From positions 372,204 through 436,203 of the forward strand of contig NZ_KB903476.1 in assembly GCF_000379765.1 (NCBI RefSeq): 64,000 nt of DNA, written 5' to 3'. Made by a program: the position numbers and the translations under genes. The DNA is from Flexithrix dorotheae DSM 6795 (GTDB lineage Bacteria; Bacteroidota; Bacteroidia; Cytophagales; Flammeovirgaceae). Within the stretch, counting starts at the first letter, position 1; every line of letters begins with the position of its first letter. The notes beneath the pieces were generated by a model. That model did not search any database. It saw only the letters and a list, made by a program, of their open reading frames with translations, and had not been told where the DNA came from. Below, in pieces: positions 37,532 to 47,200 of this stretch.

Positions 37532-37555
37532 CTCTAAAAAACTTGAAAAATATTT

Positions 37556-38582
37556 TTATTGATTGTGTGATCGCCTTAATAACACCCTTTTCCCTTTCTT
37601 TTCATATTTGGCGTCTACCACCGGTGATATCATTTTAAGCACATGGTCAACCGTTTTATCACTAAACTCTGCGGTTAATGTTCTTTCCAAAATTTCCCTA
37701 TCAGTAACAGTAATTTCCACATCATACCATCTTTCCAAAACTTTCACCACTTCATACATCTTTGTATTCTTAAATACTAACCTTCTGTTTTTCCAGGCAA
37801 TATCCTGTTCACTTTCTATTTTGGAAGAAGTCTCCACCTTTTTAGAGGAAACATTATACCTGATTAGGATTAAGTAAATAAATATCTTCCTTTGGAGATT
37901 TCGATTGAGAATTGGTAAGAAAACCTACTCTTCCGGAAGCTACAGTAAGGGTAATATTCTCCTCATTAGGATAAGCATTCAGGTTGAATGAGGTTCCCAA
38001 AACTTTTGTAATAGTTTTCCCGGCAATCACCACAAATGGCCTGGCAGAATCTTCAGCAACCTCAAAATACGCTTCACCTACCAATTCTACCTGACGATTA
38101 TTCCCTGTAAAATTACTTGGATACCCCAATTTACTATCTACATTAAGCCAAACCTTGGTTCCATCAGAAAGTGTAATTCTTTCCATTTCACCTCTATCCG
38201 TTGTTTTATGAATGTAGGAAAACTCTCTGTTATTATTTGGGGTAGTGTAAAAGTAAATTCCACTAAATATTCCCAAAAGGATAATAACAGATGCAGCAAT
38301 TCTGGAAGGTTTAAAAGGTAGAAGTTTTCTCCTTTTCTGTTCAATGGGTTTGTCAATTAAACCCATCATTTTTTCAATGCGGACATCAATTTCAGGCTCA
38401 GATTTATAATATTGGTTTGCATCCAATAGGTGATCTGATTCTTCCCAAACTTGAGCGGCTTTATAATAAGATTCTTTAAATTCCTGATCAGAGTCCACAA
38501 GGCTAATAAATTTATCCTTTTCATCCTTTGAACAGGCACCGGTCAAATACTGGGCGATTAGTGTCCAGTCTAACTTACTCAT
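37556..38582 (-). pseudogene. fecR: FecR-family anti-sigma factor split by a frameshift
   Basis: Two overlapping-in-function frames make one FecR. The first (38582 to 37854, 242 residues) has the cytoplasmic anti-sigma part, one membrane helix (IAASVIILLGIFSGIYFYTT) and the FecR domain (DGTKVWLNVDSKLGYPSNF, VELVGEAYFEVAEDSARPFV), ending LLNPNQV-stop. The remainder is read in another frame from about 37858 and encodes YNVSSKKVETSSKIE, IAWKNRRLVFKNTKMYEVVK and the DUF4974-like tail to 37556. The sequence around the shift is CAGGTATAATG; one inserted base or two deleted bases would restore a normal FecR of about 342 residues. No slippery heptamer is present. It may be a real inactivation or a sequencing error. 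FecR spans the inner membrane and controls the sigma factor encoded upstream. Confidence 0.85.
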
Positions 38583-38804
38583 AACTTATTCATTTGTAAA
38601 GTTCAAATCATATATTCTTTTTTATATTAAAAGTTGAAAAAATTACTAAGGTTCGGTTATAAAATACACAGCAGTATTAAATTTAAAACAAACATTAGTA
38701 AGTCTCAATTTAAGGAAAATAACCCAAATTTGCTTAACTAATGCTCTTGTTAATTAGTTCAACTATACCTAGTATTATATAGGACAATCTAAAATCAGAT
38801 TAAG

Positions 38805-39434
38805 TCAAATTTTATCCATAATATTTATAAAGTTACAAATTATAAAGAATAAAATAACAGGGATAAAATCATCATTTAATAATCCTTTTAATTTAATCTT
38901 CAATTCCTTGAGGGCAATTCCAATTTGATAATGAACTCTTCTTACAGGAATATTTAAGGATTCTGCAATTTCTTTATAAGTCAATTCTTCAAACCGGCTC
39001 AACTTAAATATTTCCTGGCATTGTGCAGGAAGGGCTTCAATAGCTTCATGAAGCTTCTTGCTTAATTCAGAATAATTGTATTTGTCTTCGGTATCATTAT
39101 GGAAATTAATTGAGGTTTGAGCGAGTTTTTTTTGATACTCCTTTTCAAACTTTCGTCTTTTAAGGTAATTCAAGGTGTGATTTCTGGAGGATCTGTACAG
39201 GTAGGCTTTTAATGAACTGTTTATTTGAATGGATTCTCTTTTTTGCCAAAAATTCACAAAAATATCCTGAACCAATTCTTCAGCAAGATCTTCAATCTTC
39301 ACCATTCCAAGGATATACACATAAAGAGGATTATAATACCTTTTCACAATTTCTTTCCAGGCCTTCTGATCACCCTGTTGTACTTTGGCAATCAGTTCCT
39401 CTTCTTTATACGCTTTCAATCTTAGGGATGTCAA
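38805..39434 (-). CDS. ECF RNA polymerase sigma-70 factor, FecI-like
   Basis: A 209-residue ECF sigma factor. Region 2 spans about 10-95 (ELIAKVQQGDQKAWKEIVKR, EDLAEELVQDIFVNFWQKRE, SLKAYLYRSSRNHTLNYLKR). Region 4 spans about 125-185 (LPAQCQEIFKLSRFEELTYK then EIAESLNIP). It starts at TTG (39434), because no in-frame ATG precedes the conserved N-terminus and the frame is closed at 39455-39453. It precedes fecR by 222 bases in the same direction, the standard sigma/FecR order. A TATTTTTG box at 39494-39487 may be its -7 element. The cognate outer-membrane receptor is not adjacent. Confidence 0.92.
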   Translation of the reverse strand: MTSLRLKAYKEEELIAKVQQGDQKAWKEIVKRYYNPLYVYILGMVKIEDLAEELVQDIFVNFWQKRESIQINSSLKAYLYRSSRNHTLNYLKRRKFEKEYQKKLAQTSINFHNDTEDKYNYSELSKKLHEAIEALPAQCQEIFKLSRFEELTYKEIAESLNIPVRRVHYQIGIALKELKIKLKGLLNDDFIPVILFFIICNFINIMDKI

Positions 39435-39871
39435 TGGAAAATCAATTTCTATTTATATCAAAATAAATGCATAATAAGCATTTGAACAAAAATAGTACGA
39501 TACTATAAGTATGAGCATCAAACAGGAATATTGGTTTAAATTTCTGAAATTCCCGCTTATAATTAAAGTCACCAGTTGTTAAAAAAGCCCAAAATTAAAA
39601 TAAACGAAAAATTTCGAATGAATAAAATTTTATCCTTTCCTCAAGATAGGGTAAAACCTGATGACCTCAGTTTTTTCAGGGAAATAATTATAAATATTTG
39701 GTTTTCCCTGAGGATTCAAATCAAGTTTTGCTATTCTAATTCTTATTCGGAATAAACCTCTATAATCCCGAAAAATAAAAATTAAAATTGGTTATTGGAA
39801 ACAATTCGAATATCAAATTTAGAAGACAGGTAAATCTTTCTTATTCCAGCAAAATTTTTATTACCTCATTG
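39435..39871. other. long non-coding gap between the sigma gene and rodA
   Basis: These 437 bases are AT-rich and run from the sigma-gene promoter side to the 3' end of rodA. I see no ORF with recognisable protein, no RNA gene and no strong terminator hairpin. A weak -7 box (39494-39487, minus strand) is the only regulatory candidate. Confidence 0.4.
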
Positions 39872-41167
39872 TTAAGATCTGGCAAGTATTTGCATTCTGT
39901 GCGCATCCAGCTTTATCAAAATAAATAAAAGAATTGTGAAAGACCATAGTGAGGACCCCCCATAGCTAAAGAATGGCAAGGGAATACCGATTACGGGAAA
40001 AAGACCAATAGTCATCCCGATATTCACCATGAAATGGAAAAAGAATATTCCCAACACAGAATAGCCGTAAATTCTGGTAAACCGGGACTTTTGCCTTTCT
40101 GCGATAAACATGATCCTAAAAAACAAAGCTATGAATAATCCTATCACAATAAGACTCCCTATCCATCCTCTTTCTTCCCCTACTGTACAAAAAATAAAAT
40201 CAGTACTCTGATCCGGTACAAAATCAAATTTGGTTTGAGTACCTTTTAAAAACCCTTTACCTATTAGTCCACCTGAACCAATGGCAATTTTGGATTGGGT
40301 AACCTGCCAGCCAATTCCCATCGGATCAATATCAGGATCTACCAAAAACTCTATCCGCTTACTCTGGTGAGGCTTTAGTACATTTTTCATGACATAATCC
40401 ACACTATAGGCCATTCCAATTAATAAAAAGGACACCAATACAGAGAATAATGCCTTTTGTAATTTCTTTTTCTTGGAGAGCAGGAATAATGCCGCTCCAA
40501 TAATTAATCCCAATGCCACAATCGACCAGATTAATATATTAAAATCTTCTCCCCTGAAAAACAAAGTAATGATGAAAAAGACTACGAACATCAATCCAAG
40601 CGCAATGATAAAACCGGGAAACCCTTCTCTGTAAAACACAATTATAAATGAGGCAAAAACCAATGCCGAGCCTGTGTCTCCCTGAAGGATAATTAAAGCA
40701 GCGGGAAATGAAATTAAAGCCAGCATGGTGAGAAAAGTGGGAATATTGTCCAGCTTTTTACCAGAATAGCTTAAAAGCTTGGCGATAGCAAGGCCTGTAG
40801 CCAATTTTGCAAATTCTGCCGGCTGTATTCTAATTCCTCCCAAATCAAACCATGATTTAGAACCTGCTACTTCCCGTCCAAAAAGCAATACTAATATAAG
40901 GGAAAGCATGACCACTCCATAAATTGGAAGTGCAAAGGTATCATAGAACTTAAAGTCCATCACCAGAACAGCGATAATCAAAACAAGACTAAGACTAAAC
41001 CAAACGAATTGTTTACCAGCATTGTAATTGGTATTAAAAATACCCTGCTGAATATCCGGATCATAAACAGCAGCATAAATATTTATCCAGCCAAAGAAAA
41101 CCATTGCCAGATAAATAAGTATTGTAGGCCAGTCAATTGTTTGGGATAATCTATTTTGAGATCGCAT
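39872..41167 (-). CDS. rodA: peptidoglycan glycosyltransferase RodA (SEDS)
   Basis: A 431-residue polytopic SEDS protein that polymerises glycan strands for rod-shape elongation together with a class B penicillin-binding protein. About ten membrane helices are visible. Conserved features include WFDLGGIRIQPAEFAKLATG, the long periplasmic loop with DPDIDPMGIGWQVTQSKIAI and GSGGLIGKGFLKGTQTKFDF, then VPDQSTDFIFCTVGEERGW, and the last-loop segment VIGIPLPFFSYGGSSLW. The usual neighbours mreBCD and pbp2 are absent in the window. It lies 253 bases after accD in the same direction, across an accD terminator. Confidence 0.96.
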   Translation of the reverse strand: MRSQNRLSQTIDWPTILIYLAMVFFGWINIYAAVYDPDIQQGIFNTNYNAGKQFVWFSLSLVLIIAVLVMDFKFYDTFALPIYGVVMLSLILVLLFGREVAGSKSWFDLGGIRIQPAEFAKLATGLAIAKLLSYSGKKLDNIPTFLTMLALISFPAALIILQGDTGSALVFASFIIVFYREGFPGFIIALGLMFVVFFIITLFFRGEDFNILIWSIVALGLIIGAALFLLSKKKKLQKALFSVLVSFLLIGMAYSVDYVMKNVLKPHQSKRIEFLVDPDIDPMGIGWQVTQSKIAIGSGGLIGKGFLKGTQTKFDFVPDQSTDFIFCTVGEERGWIGSLIVIGLFIALFFRIMFIAERQKSRFTRIYGYSVLGIFFFHFMVNIGMTIGLFPVIGIPLPFFSYGGSSLWSFTILLFILIKLDAHRMQILARS

Positions 41168-41278
41168 TAATCAAAGCTAAAAAAATGGAAAATATTAGAT
41201 GTTTCTATCATTCCAATACAAAAACTACCCTGCTCCGGACGCTAAAAAATTTTATCATCAACTTTTCCTAACAGGGAT

Positions 41279-41306
41279 AAAAAAGCAACGCCTGACTAGC
41301 AGGCGT
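41279..41306 (-). terminator. terminator of accD
   Basis: A 7-bp GC-rich stem ACGCCTG (41288-41294) with CAGGCGT (41300-41306) has TTGCTTTTTTATC following on the minus strand. It lies 115 bases past the accD stop. Confidence 0.6.
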
Positions 41307-41420
41307 AGTATTTTGAAAGTCAGCACATATTTAAATTACCAAACCTTCGCTTATTTTCAGTCAAGTTTTATTCCAAAAAATCAGTTGATGAGCGCAACTG
41401 CTCAGCAACAGGATTCCTTT

Positions 41421-42263
41421 TTAGTTTGCCAGTAATTGCAATAAAGTGGTAATTTTAGTTTTTAATTCTACTCTGTTTACTATAAAATCAATAAATCCAT
41501 GCTCAAGTAAAAATTCAGCACTTTGAAATCCTTTTGGCAAATCTTTCCCAATGGTCTCTCTAATTACCCTCGGCCCGGCAAAACCAATTAGGGCACCTGG
41601 TTCGGCAATATTAAAATCCCCCAGCATGGCAAAAGAGGCAGTGACTCCACCTGTAGTAGGATCTGTCATCAAGGAAATATAGGGAACTTTAGCTTCAGAA
41701 AGTAAGGCCAGCTTAGCCGAAGTTTTTGCCATTTGCATTAAGGATAAACCCGCTTCCATCATTCTGGCTCCTCCAGATTTAGAAATCATCAGAAAAGGAG
41801 TTTTGGTTTTTAAGGCATAATCAATAGCTCTGGCAACTTTTTCTCCAACTACAGAACCCATTGATCCCCCAATAAAGGAAAAATCCATACAACAAACTAC
41901 TAATGGCAATCCATTTATTTTTCCATGAGCCGTTCTTGCCGCATCCTTCAATCCCGTTTTCTTCTGGCTATCCTTTATTCTTTCAGGGTAGGATTTGGAA
42001 TCTGTAAATTTGAGTGGATCATTCGAAGTAAGATTCGCATCCAGCTCAGTAAATTCATTATTATCGAATAGAATTTCAAAATATTCTGTAGACCCAATTC
42101 TTTTATGGTAGTTATCATCAGGATACACATAGGCATTTTCCTTTAGTTGTTTCTTATGGATGATTTTACCACTTGGCATTTTTTCCCATAATCCATCAGG
42201 AGAATCTTTTTTTTCATTGGTAGGGGTAGTAATTCCTTTTTCCTTTCTTTTAAACCACGACAT
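41421..42263 (-). CDS. accD: acetyl-CoA carboxylase carboxyltransferase subunit beta, no zinc ribbon
   Basis: A 280-residue carboxyltransferase subunit acting with AccA to transfer CO2 from biotin to acetyl-CoA, the first step of fatty-acid synthesis. The crotonase-like core is intact: [57 protein letters not shown] and [14 protein letters not shown]. In Escherichia coli the N-terminus carries a four-cysteine zinc ribbon that contacts DNA and mRNA. Here the matching segment ([18 protein letters not shown] then [14 protein letters not shown]) keeps its outline but all four cysteines are replaced (M, G, Y, N). From memory of relatives this loss is common in Bacteroidota. Confidence 0.95.
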   Translation of the reverse strand: MSWFKRKEKGITTPTNEKKDSPDGLWEKMPSGKIIHKKQLKENAYVYPDDNYHKRIGSTEYFEILFDNNEFTELDANLTSNDPLKFTDSKSYPERIKDSQKKTGLKDAARTAHGKINGLPLVVCCMDFSFIGGSMGSVVGEKVARAIDYALKTKTPFLMISKSGGARMMEAGLSLMQMAKTSAKLALLSEAKVPYISLMTDPTTGGVTASFAMLGDFNIAEPGALIGFAGPRVIRETIGKDLPKGFQSAEFLLEHGFIDFIVNRVELKTKITTLLQLLAN

Positions 42264-42440
42264 AATTTATTATTAATTATACAGATTCACGATCAATAAA
42301 ACACGATATTTTTTCCCCAAATTCGCTTGGAGAATAGAGGGCAAAGATATTTAATTATTTGAGAATTAAGTAGTTGAGAAAAGTTATATTTATGTTCATT
42401 TCCCACAACTATTTGATTCTGAGAGCAAAACTATTTAAAC

Positions 42441-42471
42441 AAAAAAAGCACAGCCTTCCCAGCTATGCTTT
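42441..42471 (-). terminator. terminator of the PKD lipoprotein gene
   Basis: The stem AAAGCACAGC (42446-42455) pairs with GCTATGCTTT (42462-42471) with one G-U pair and is followed on the minus strand by a seven-base T-run. It lies 25 bases past the minus-strand stop at 42496. Confidence 0.7.
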
Positions 42472-42495
42472 CATTGTCAAATTATATTGGTAAAA

Positions 42496-43308
42496 CTACC
42501 TGATTTCAAAGTTCATAAAGCCAATACCCAAATCAAGTTGATTTGGATCATTTCCAATTAAAACGGCCCCTTCACCTGTATCAGGGTTTTTCCCTGTAAT
42601 AAACTGTCCTGCCGAATTTTCGTGTAAAGTAAGGTTTGGGTTTAAAGGATTAAGTGATTGGTTTCGAACTACGATAATATCAATACTATCGGCATTATTC
42701 ACATCATCTACATCCACAATAGCCACTGTATATAGGGAATTAGCTAACAAATAATCTCCAGTAATATCAATTACCACAGGTCCAGTGGTAACATCAGCCA
42801 CCGGATTAGCCCTGGTATCAATATCCCCAATACCCTCTGGTCCAAAAACTACCCAGGAGATATCCGGCCCTGACCCATCTTCATCCCATGGTCCCCAAAC
42901 AATGGTATCATCCACTATATCCACAATATTGGAATCAGCCCAACTTAGCAATTCCAGGCTTTTCAGATATCTTCTCCCTACTCTAACATTTTGTTCAACC
43001 ATTTCAGAAGCACCCATTTCGGAAGTCACTTTTAAGGTTACCACATAAGTTCCTGTATCACTATAAAAGTGAGTCGGACTTTCCTTTTCGCTTAAATCCC
43101 CATCTCCAAAATTCCACTCAAATGTTGGAGTTCCACTTTCCACTGTGCTATTGTTAGTAAAAGCTAATAACTCTCCGATTTCTGCCACTTTTGCTGATAC
43201 TTCGAAATCAACCACAGGCGGTGGTCCCAAATCCGGCTCGTCTTCACAAGAAAAGAAAAAGGCAGACAGGCCCAATAACAATAAAGGTATTCTGAATAAA
43301 TTCTTCAT
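42496..43308 (-). CDS. PKD-domain lipoprotein
   Basis: A 270-residue surface lipoprotein with the signal peptide ending LSAFFFSC (residue 21). A PKD/Ig-like domain covers about 33-112, shown by FEWNFGDGDLSEKESPTHFY and DTGTYVVTLKVTSEMGASE. The C-terminal half (about 113-270), with acid-rich strands (DISWVVFGPEGIGDIDTRAN), has no family I recognise. PKD domains usually mediate binding between surface proteins or to polysaccharides. It is divergent from the SusC operon across a 960-base gap, and may belong to the same import function, by position only. Confidence 0.8.
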   Translation of the reverse strand: MKNLFRIPLLLLGLSAFFFSCEDEPDLGPPPVVDFEVSAKVAEIGELLAFTNNSTVESGTPTFEWNFGDGDLSEKESPTHFYSDTGTYVVTLKVTSEMGASEMVEQNVRVGRRYLKSLELLSWADSNIVDIVDDTIVWGPWDEDGSGPDISWVVFGPEGIGDIDTRANPVADVTTGPVVIDITGDYLLANSLYTVAIVDVDDVNNADSIDIIVVRNQSLNPLNPNLTLHENSAGQFITGKNPDTGEGAVLIGNDPNQLDLGIGFMNFEIR

Positions 43309-43372
43309 ATGATTTAATTTAAAAAGGTAAACGCTTAAAAATAACTACCCAACCCTGAGTAAAAAATGAATA

Positions 43373-43396
43373 AAAACGAAAAATCAGAATTAGGTT
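43373..43396. repeat. direct repeat copy 1
   Basis: The 24-base segment AAAACGAAAAATCAGAATTA plus GGTT matches the copy at 43600-43623 at 21 of 24 positions. CAGGCAG follows 17 bases after this copy and 15 bases after the other. Confidence 0.55.
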
Positions 43397-43599
43397 CAGC
43401 GCATTTTGACGAACAGGCAGAAATGCTATCAGTAGAAGGTTTTGGTTAATTCAATCAGCAATTAGGGAATAAATATATTATAATAATTTATATTTTTTTA
43501 ACATCTTTTATTTATTTCTCTCAAAATCAGGGCATTTTTTAATATTTAGTTTTTTTTCGAAGAAAAAGTAGGGTAAAATTTAGAATAAATGTATTAGTG

Positions 43600-43623
43600 A
43601 AAACGAGAAATCAGCATCAGGTT
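43600..43623. repeat. direct repeat copy 2
   Basis: The second copy, AAAACGAGAAATCAGCATCA plus GGTT, lies 227 bases downstream of copy 1. In the frame of the small ORF over copy 1 this copy reads ENEKSASG and then a stop, so any coding origin is broken here. Confidence 0.55.
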
Positions 43624-44202
43624 AGTTAATTAGATTTTCAGGCAGGTTTACTGTCTTAAATAATTGTTTTAATTAAATTTCTTTTTACTAAAAAAATCAG
43701 TTACAACTACCAGAATTTTGATTTTTTTTATGATTTATTTGTAGTGAACCTCTCCTTACACTTTTTCTGTTAAGGAATTAATTATTCTATTGGTTTATAG
43801 CAAAATAGGCCATAAGTTCATCAATTTTTGGCATGGATATTATTTCGTAAAAAAATTAAATTTTAACATAACAAATTCAATGTTTGGGCATTGTATTTAA
43901 AGATTCGATTTTTTTATTGAATTATTTTTTAAACTGATTTTTTACTTTAAACTTCCCGGAAATAACTCCGGGGAACCAAACTTCAACCCAAACTCTAAGG
44001 TTGACTTTTTAAGTTGAGTTTCATCAAAAATTATTGGGATAGATTACAAAATTTACTTGTTTTAAATTCGCTTAATTTAGGCTGATAAATGTGTGCATTA
44101 TAGATTTGAATAACGCATAGTTCAAATGTTTTTTAGCTTAAATTCAAGAGGTTTTTCCCTGTCTTTTTAATGTCTCTCTAATCACAAAAGTTTCCCTTTC
44201 AA

Positions 44203-44240
44203 TTCATCTGGAATTTTTGAGAAACCAGATGAAAAATTCC
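44203..44240 (+). promoter_or_regulatory. two interlocking 9-bp hairpins in the susC leader
   Basis: Stem A pairs TTCATCTGG (44203-44211) with CCAGATGAA (44225-44233). Stem B pairs GGAATTTTT (44210-44218) with AAAAATTCC (44232-44240). Both are perfect. They share bases 44210-44211 and 44232-44233, so they compete or form a pseudoknot-like fold. The region ends 28 bases before the susC ATG. Confidence 0.5.
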
Positions 44241-44268
44241 ATCAATTTATTAAGATATAATACTTAAA

Positions 44269-47200
44269 ATGTCTAAAAATTTAATTTCCAGTGTTCGCTT
44301 GTTATTAAGTCTGGCAATAGTTCTTATCACCCTTTCCAATGCCCTGTCCCAGGATCAAGGCACTATATCAGGAACAGTGGTGGATGCGGACAAACTTCCA
44401 CTCCCGGGTGTTTCTGTAGTGGTAGAAGGAACCAGTAAGGGAACCGTTACAAATTTTGACGGCCAATTCAAAATACAGGCAGAGCCAGGCACAACCCTGA
44501 TTTTCAGCATGGTAGGCATGCAGTCCATTTCCCAAAAAATTGGAAATGAAACCAACCTTTCTGTTACCATGGCCGAAGAATCCGAAATTCTTGAAGAAGT
44601 AGTTGTGACCGGATTTCAGGAGGTAAACAGGAAACTTTTTACAGGCTCAGCCGAGATGGTAAAAATGAAGGATATTCAAATGGCAGGATCTACTGATGTA
44701 GGAAAAATGCTTGATGGACAGGTTGCTGGTGTTTCAGTGGAAAATCCTTCAGGATCATTTGGATCTTCTCCTAAAATTAGAATAAGGGGAAACGCCTCTA
44801 TTAATGGAAATAACCAACCCTTATTTGTGATTGATGGAGTTATTCTGGAAGACCTTGTGAATGTAAGTGCTGAGGATATTGTTTCCGGAAATTCCAGTTC
44901 TCTTATCAGTTCATCTACGGCTAATCTCAACCCAAGTGATATTGAATCTGTACAGGTATTGAAAGATGCCTCTGCTACTGCCCTTTACGGAGCCAGAGCA
45001 GCGAATGGGGTCATAGTCATCAGTACAAAAAAAGGGAAAAGTGGTAAGCTGAGGGTAAATTATTCAGGTAACTTTTCTGTAAAACTAAGGCCTACTTATA
45101 ACCAGTTTAATTTTCTCAATTCTGGAGAAGAAATGTCTGTTTATAGGGAATTGGTGGATAAAGGACATATTGATATTGGAACTTCTGTAAGGGCTCAAAA
45201 CTATGGAGCAATTGGCAAAATGTTTTCTAAAATAGCCAATCACGAAATTCCCTGGGGAGCCTATGGCGAACTCAATGAAGACTTTTTAAACCAATATGAA
45301 AATGCCAATACCGATTGGTTTGATGAATTGTTCAGAGATTTTGGGTTACAACAACAACATTCTCTAAGTTTTTCTTCTGGTACTGAAAAGGTGAATAATT
45401 ATTATTCTATCAGTTACCTCACCGACCAGGGGCAAACCATTGCTGACGATGTAAAAAGAATTACAGGTACTGCAAAAAATACATACTTCATTTCCGATGC
45501 TTTTACCTTCGGTTTAAAACTTTCTGGTAGTTACAGGGATCAAAAAGCGCCTGGAACCAGAAACAGGGAACTGGATCCACTTTCTGGAAGATATGTGAGG
45601 GGATTTGACATCAACCCTTTCAGCTTTGCTTTGAATACCAGCAGGTCGATCCGGCCCCGGGATGAAAATGGAGATTTGGAATATTTCAGAAGAAATTATG
45701 CCCCATTCAACATCCTGGAGGAATTGGAGTACAATTACATGAAAATAAATGTAGCGGATATTTCTGCCCAAGCCGATTTTGAAGTCCGACCTGTAAACAA
45801 TCTTTCTATAAAAAGTGTAATTCAGGGAAGATATGCCAGCACCAACCGGGAACACATTGTTCATGAGAGATCCAATCAGGCAGAAGCCTATAGAGCAGAT
45901 GGAACACAGTTTATTCAGGAAAGCAACCAATTATTGTATAGAGATCCGGACAATCCCGGGTTGAACCCAGTGGTTGTGTTACCCCAGGGAGGATTCAATT
46001 ACAGAGATCAAAATGACCTCCTGAACATGTATGGTAGAATAAGTGCCGACTGGAATAAAAAAATAGGAGATACACACGAATTTAATGCCCTCGGTGGTGC
46101 TGAATTAAGGTATACTGACAGAAATGCAACCAGTACTACTGGAATTGGTGTGCTTTATGAAAATGGTGGAATTGTAATAACCGATCCTAATATCATTGAA
46201 TTTTTCAATGCTCAAAACATTGATTATTATTCGTTAAATGAAGAAAGAGATCGTTTTTTTGGAGCGTTTTTAAATGGTGGATATTCTTATAAATCCAGAT
46301 ATATAGCCAATTTTACCGTAAGGTATGATGGTTCAAACCAATTGGGAAATAGTCAGCAAGCAAGGTATCTGCCCACCTGGAATGTGAGTGGTGCCTGGAA
46401 TGCACACAATGAAAACTTCATGTCGGACTTTGATTTTATCAGTGACTTAAAATTGAGAGCCACTTACGGTCTATCCGGAAATCTTCCCCCAGGAACCAGT
46501 GCCCTGCTTGATTTAAGAGCAGACGTAACGGTTCGCCCAACGGATATTGAACCTTATTTATATATTGCCAGCCTTACCAATACCGATCTTACCTGGGAAA
46601 AATTGAAAGAGTTTAATGTAGGATTGGATGTAGGACTTTTCGATGGTAGAATATATACCACTTTAAATTATTACCAAAGGCTTGGTTTTGACCTGGTTGG
46701 GATAGTACAAACTAGTGGTATTGGAGGTGAGACCTTCAAATTTGGAAACTTTGCCGATTTGGAAGCTGAAGGATATGAAATTGCCATTTCCACCACCAAC
46801 ATTCGGAAAAAGGACTTTACCTGGACATCTAATTTCAACTTAGGATATACCCGGGATGAAGTAACCAGATTAGACTTTGGACCAAGATTGGTAGATGCCA
46901 TGGTTCAGTCTGGAGCAGCTGTGTTAGGTAGTCCAAAATCCAGTTTATATTCTGCCAAGTTTGCCGGACTTGACAATCAGGGAATTCCACAATTCTTTAA
47001 TGAAGATGGGGAAAAAGTGTATGACATTGACCTTCAACAAAGAAATAATTTAACTGAAATTCTTAAATATGAAGGTCCTGCAGAACCAAGAGGAGCCGGA
47101 GGATTTACCAACACCTTCACCTACAAAGGGCTTTCACTTAATGTATTACTCACCTACAAATACGATTATAAAATCAGACTAAATGATGCCTTTTACCCAT

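Larger units (their letters stand above)
43309..44268. other. 960-base regulatory/non-coding region before susC
   Basis: This is the longest gap in the window and lies between the divergent PKD lipoprotein and susC. It contains two related 24-base segments (43373-43396 and 43600-43623), a 27-codon ORF covering the first of them (43366-43449), a -7-like box TAGATTTG at 44101-44108 and two interlocking hairpins at 44203-44240. No protein gene of ordinary length, RNA gene or mobile element is recognisable. Confidence 0.6.

Noticed and set aside
43366-43449. RiPP or pheromone precursor gene
   Set aside because: Only 27 codons, no GG leader motif, and no modification or export gene nearby; kept only as a repeat-associated small ORF.
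45514-45930. 138-codon minus-strand ORF inside susC
   Set aside because: Antisense to a well-conserved TonB-dependent transporter; composition is not protein-like and no start signal is evident.
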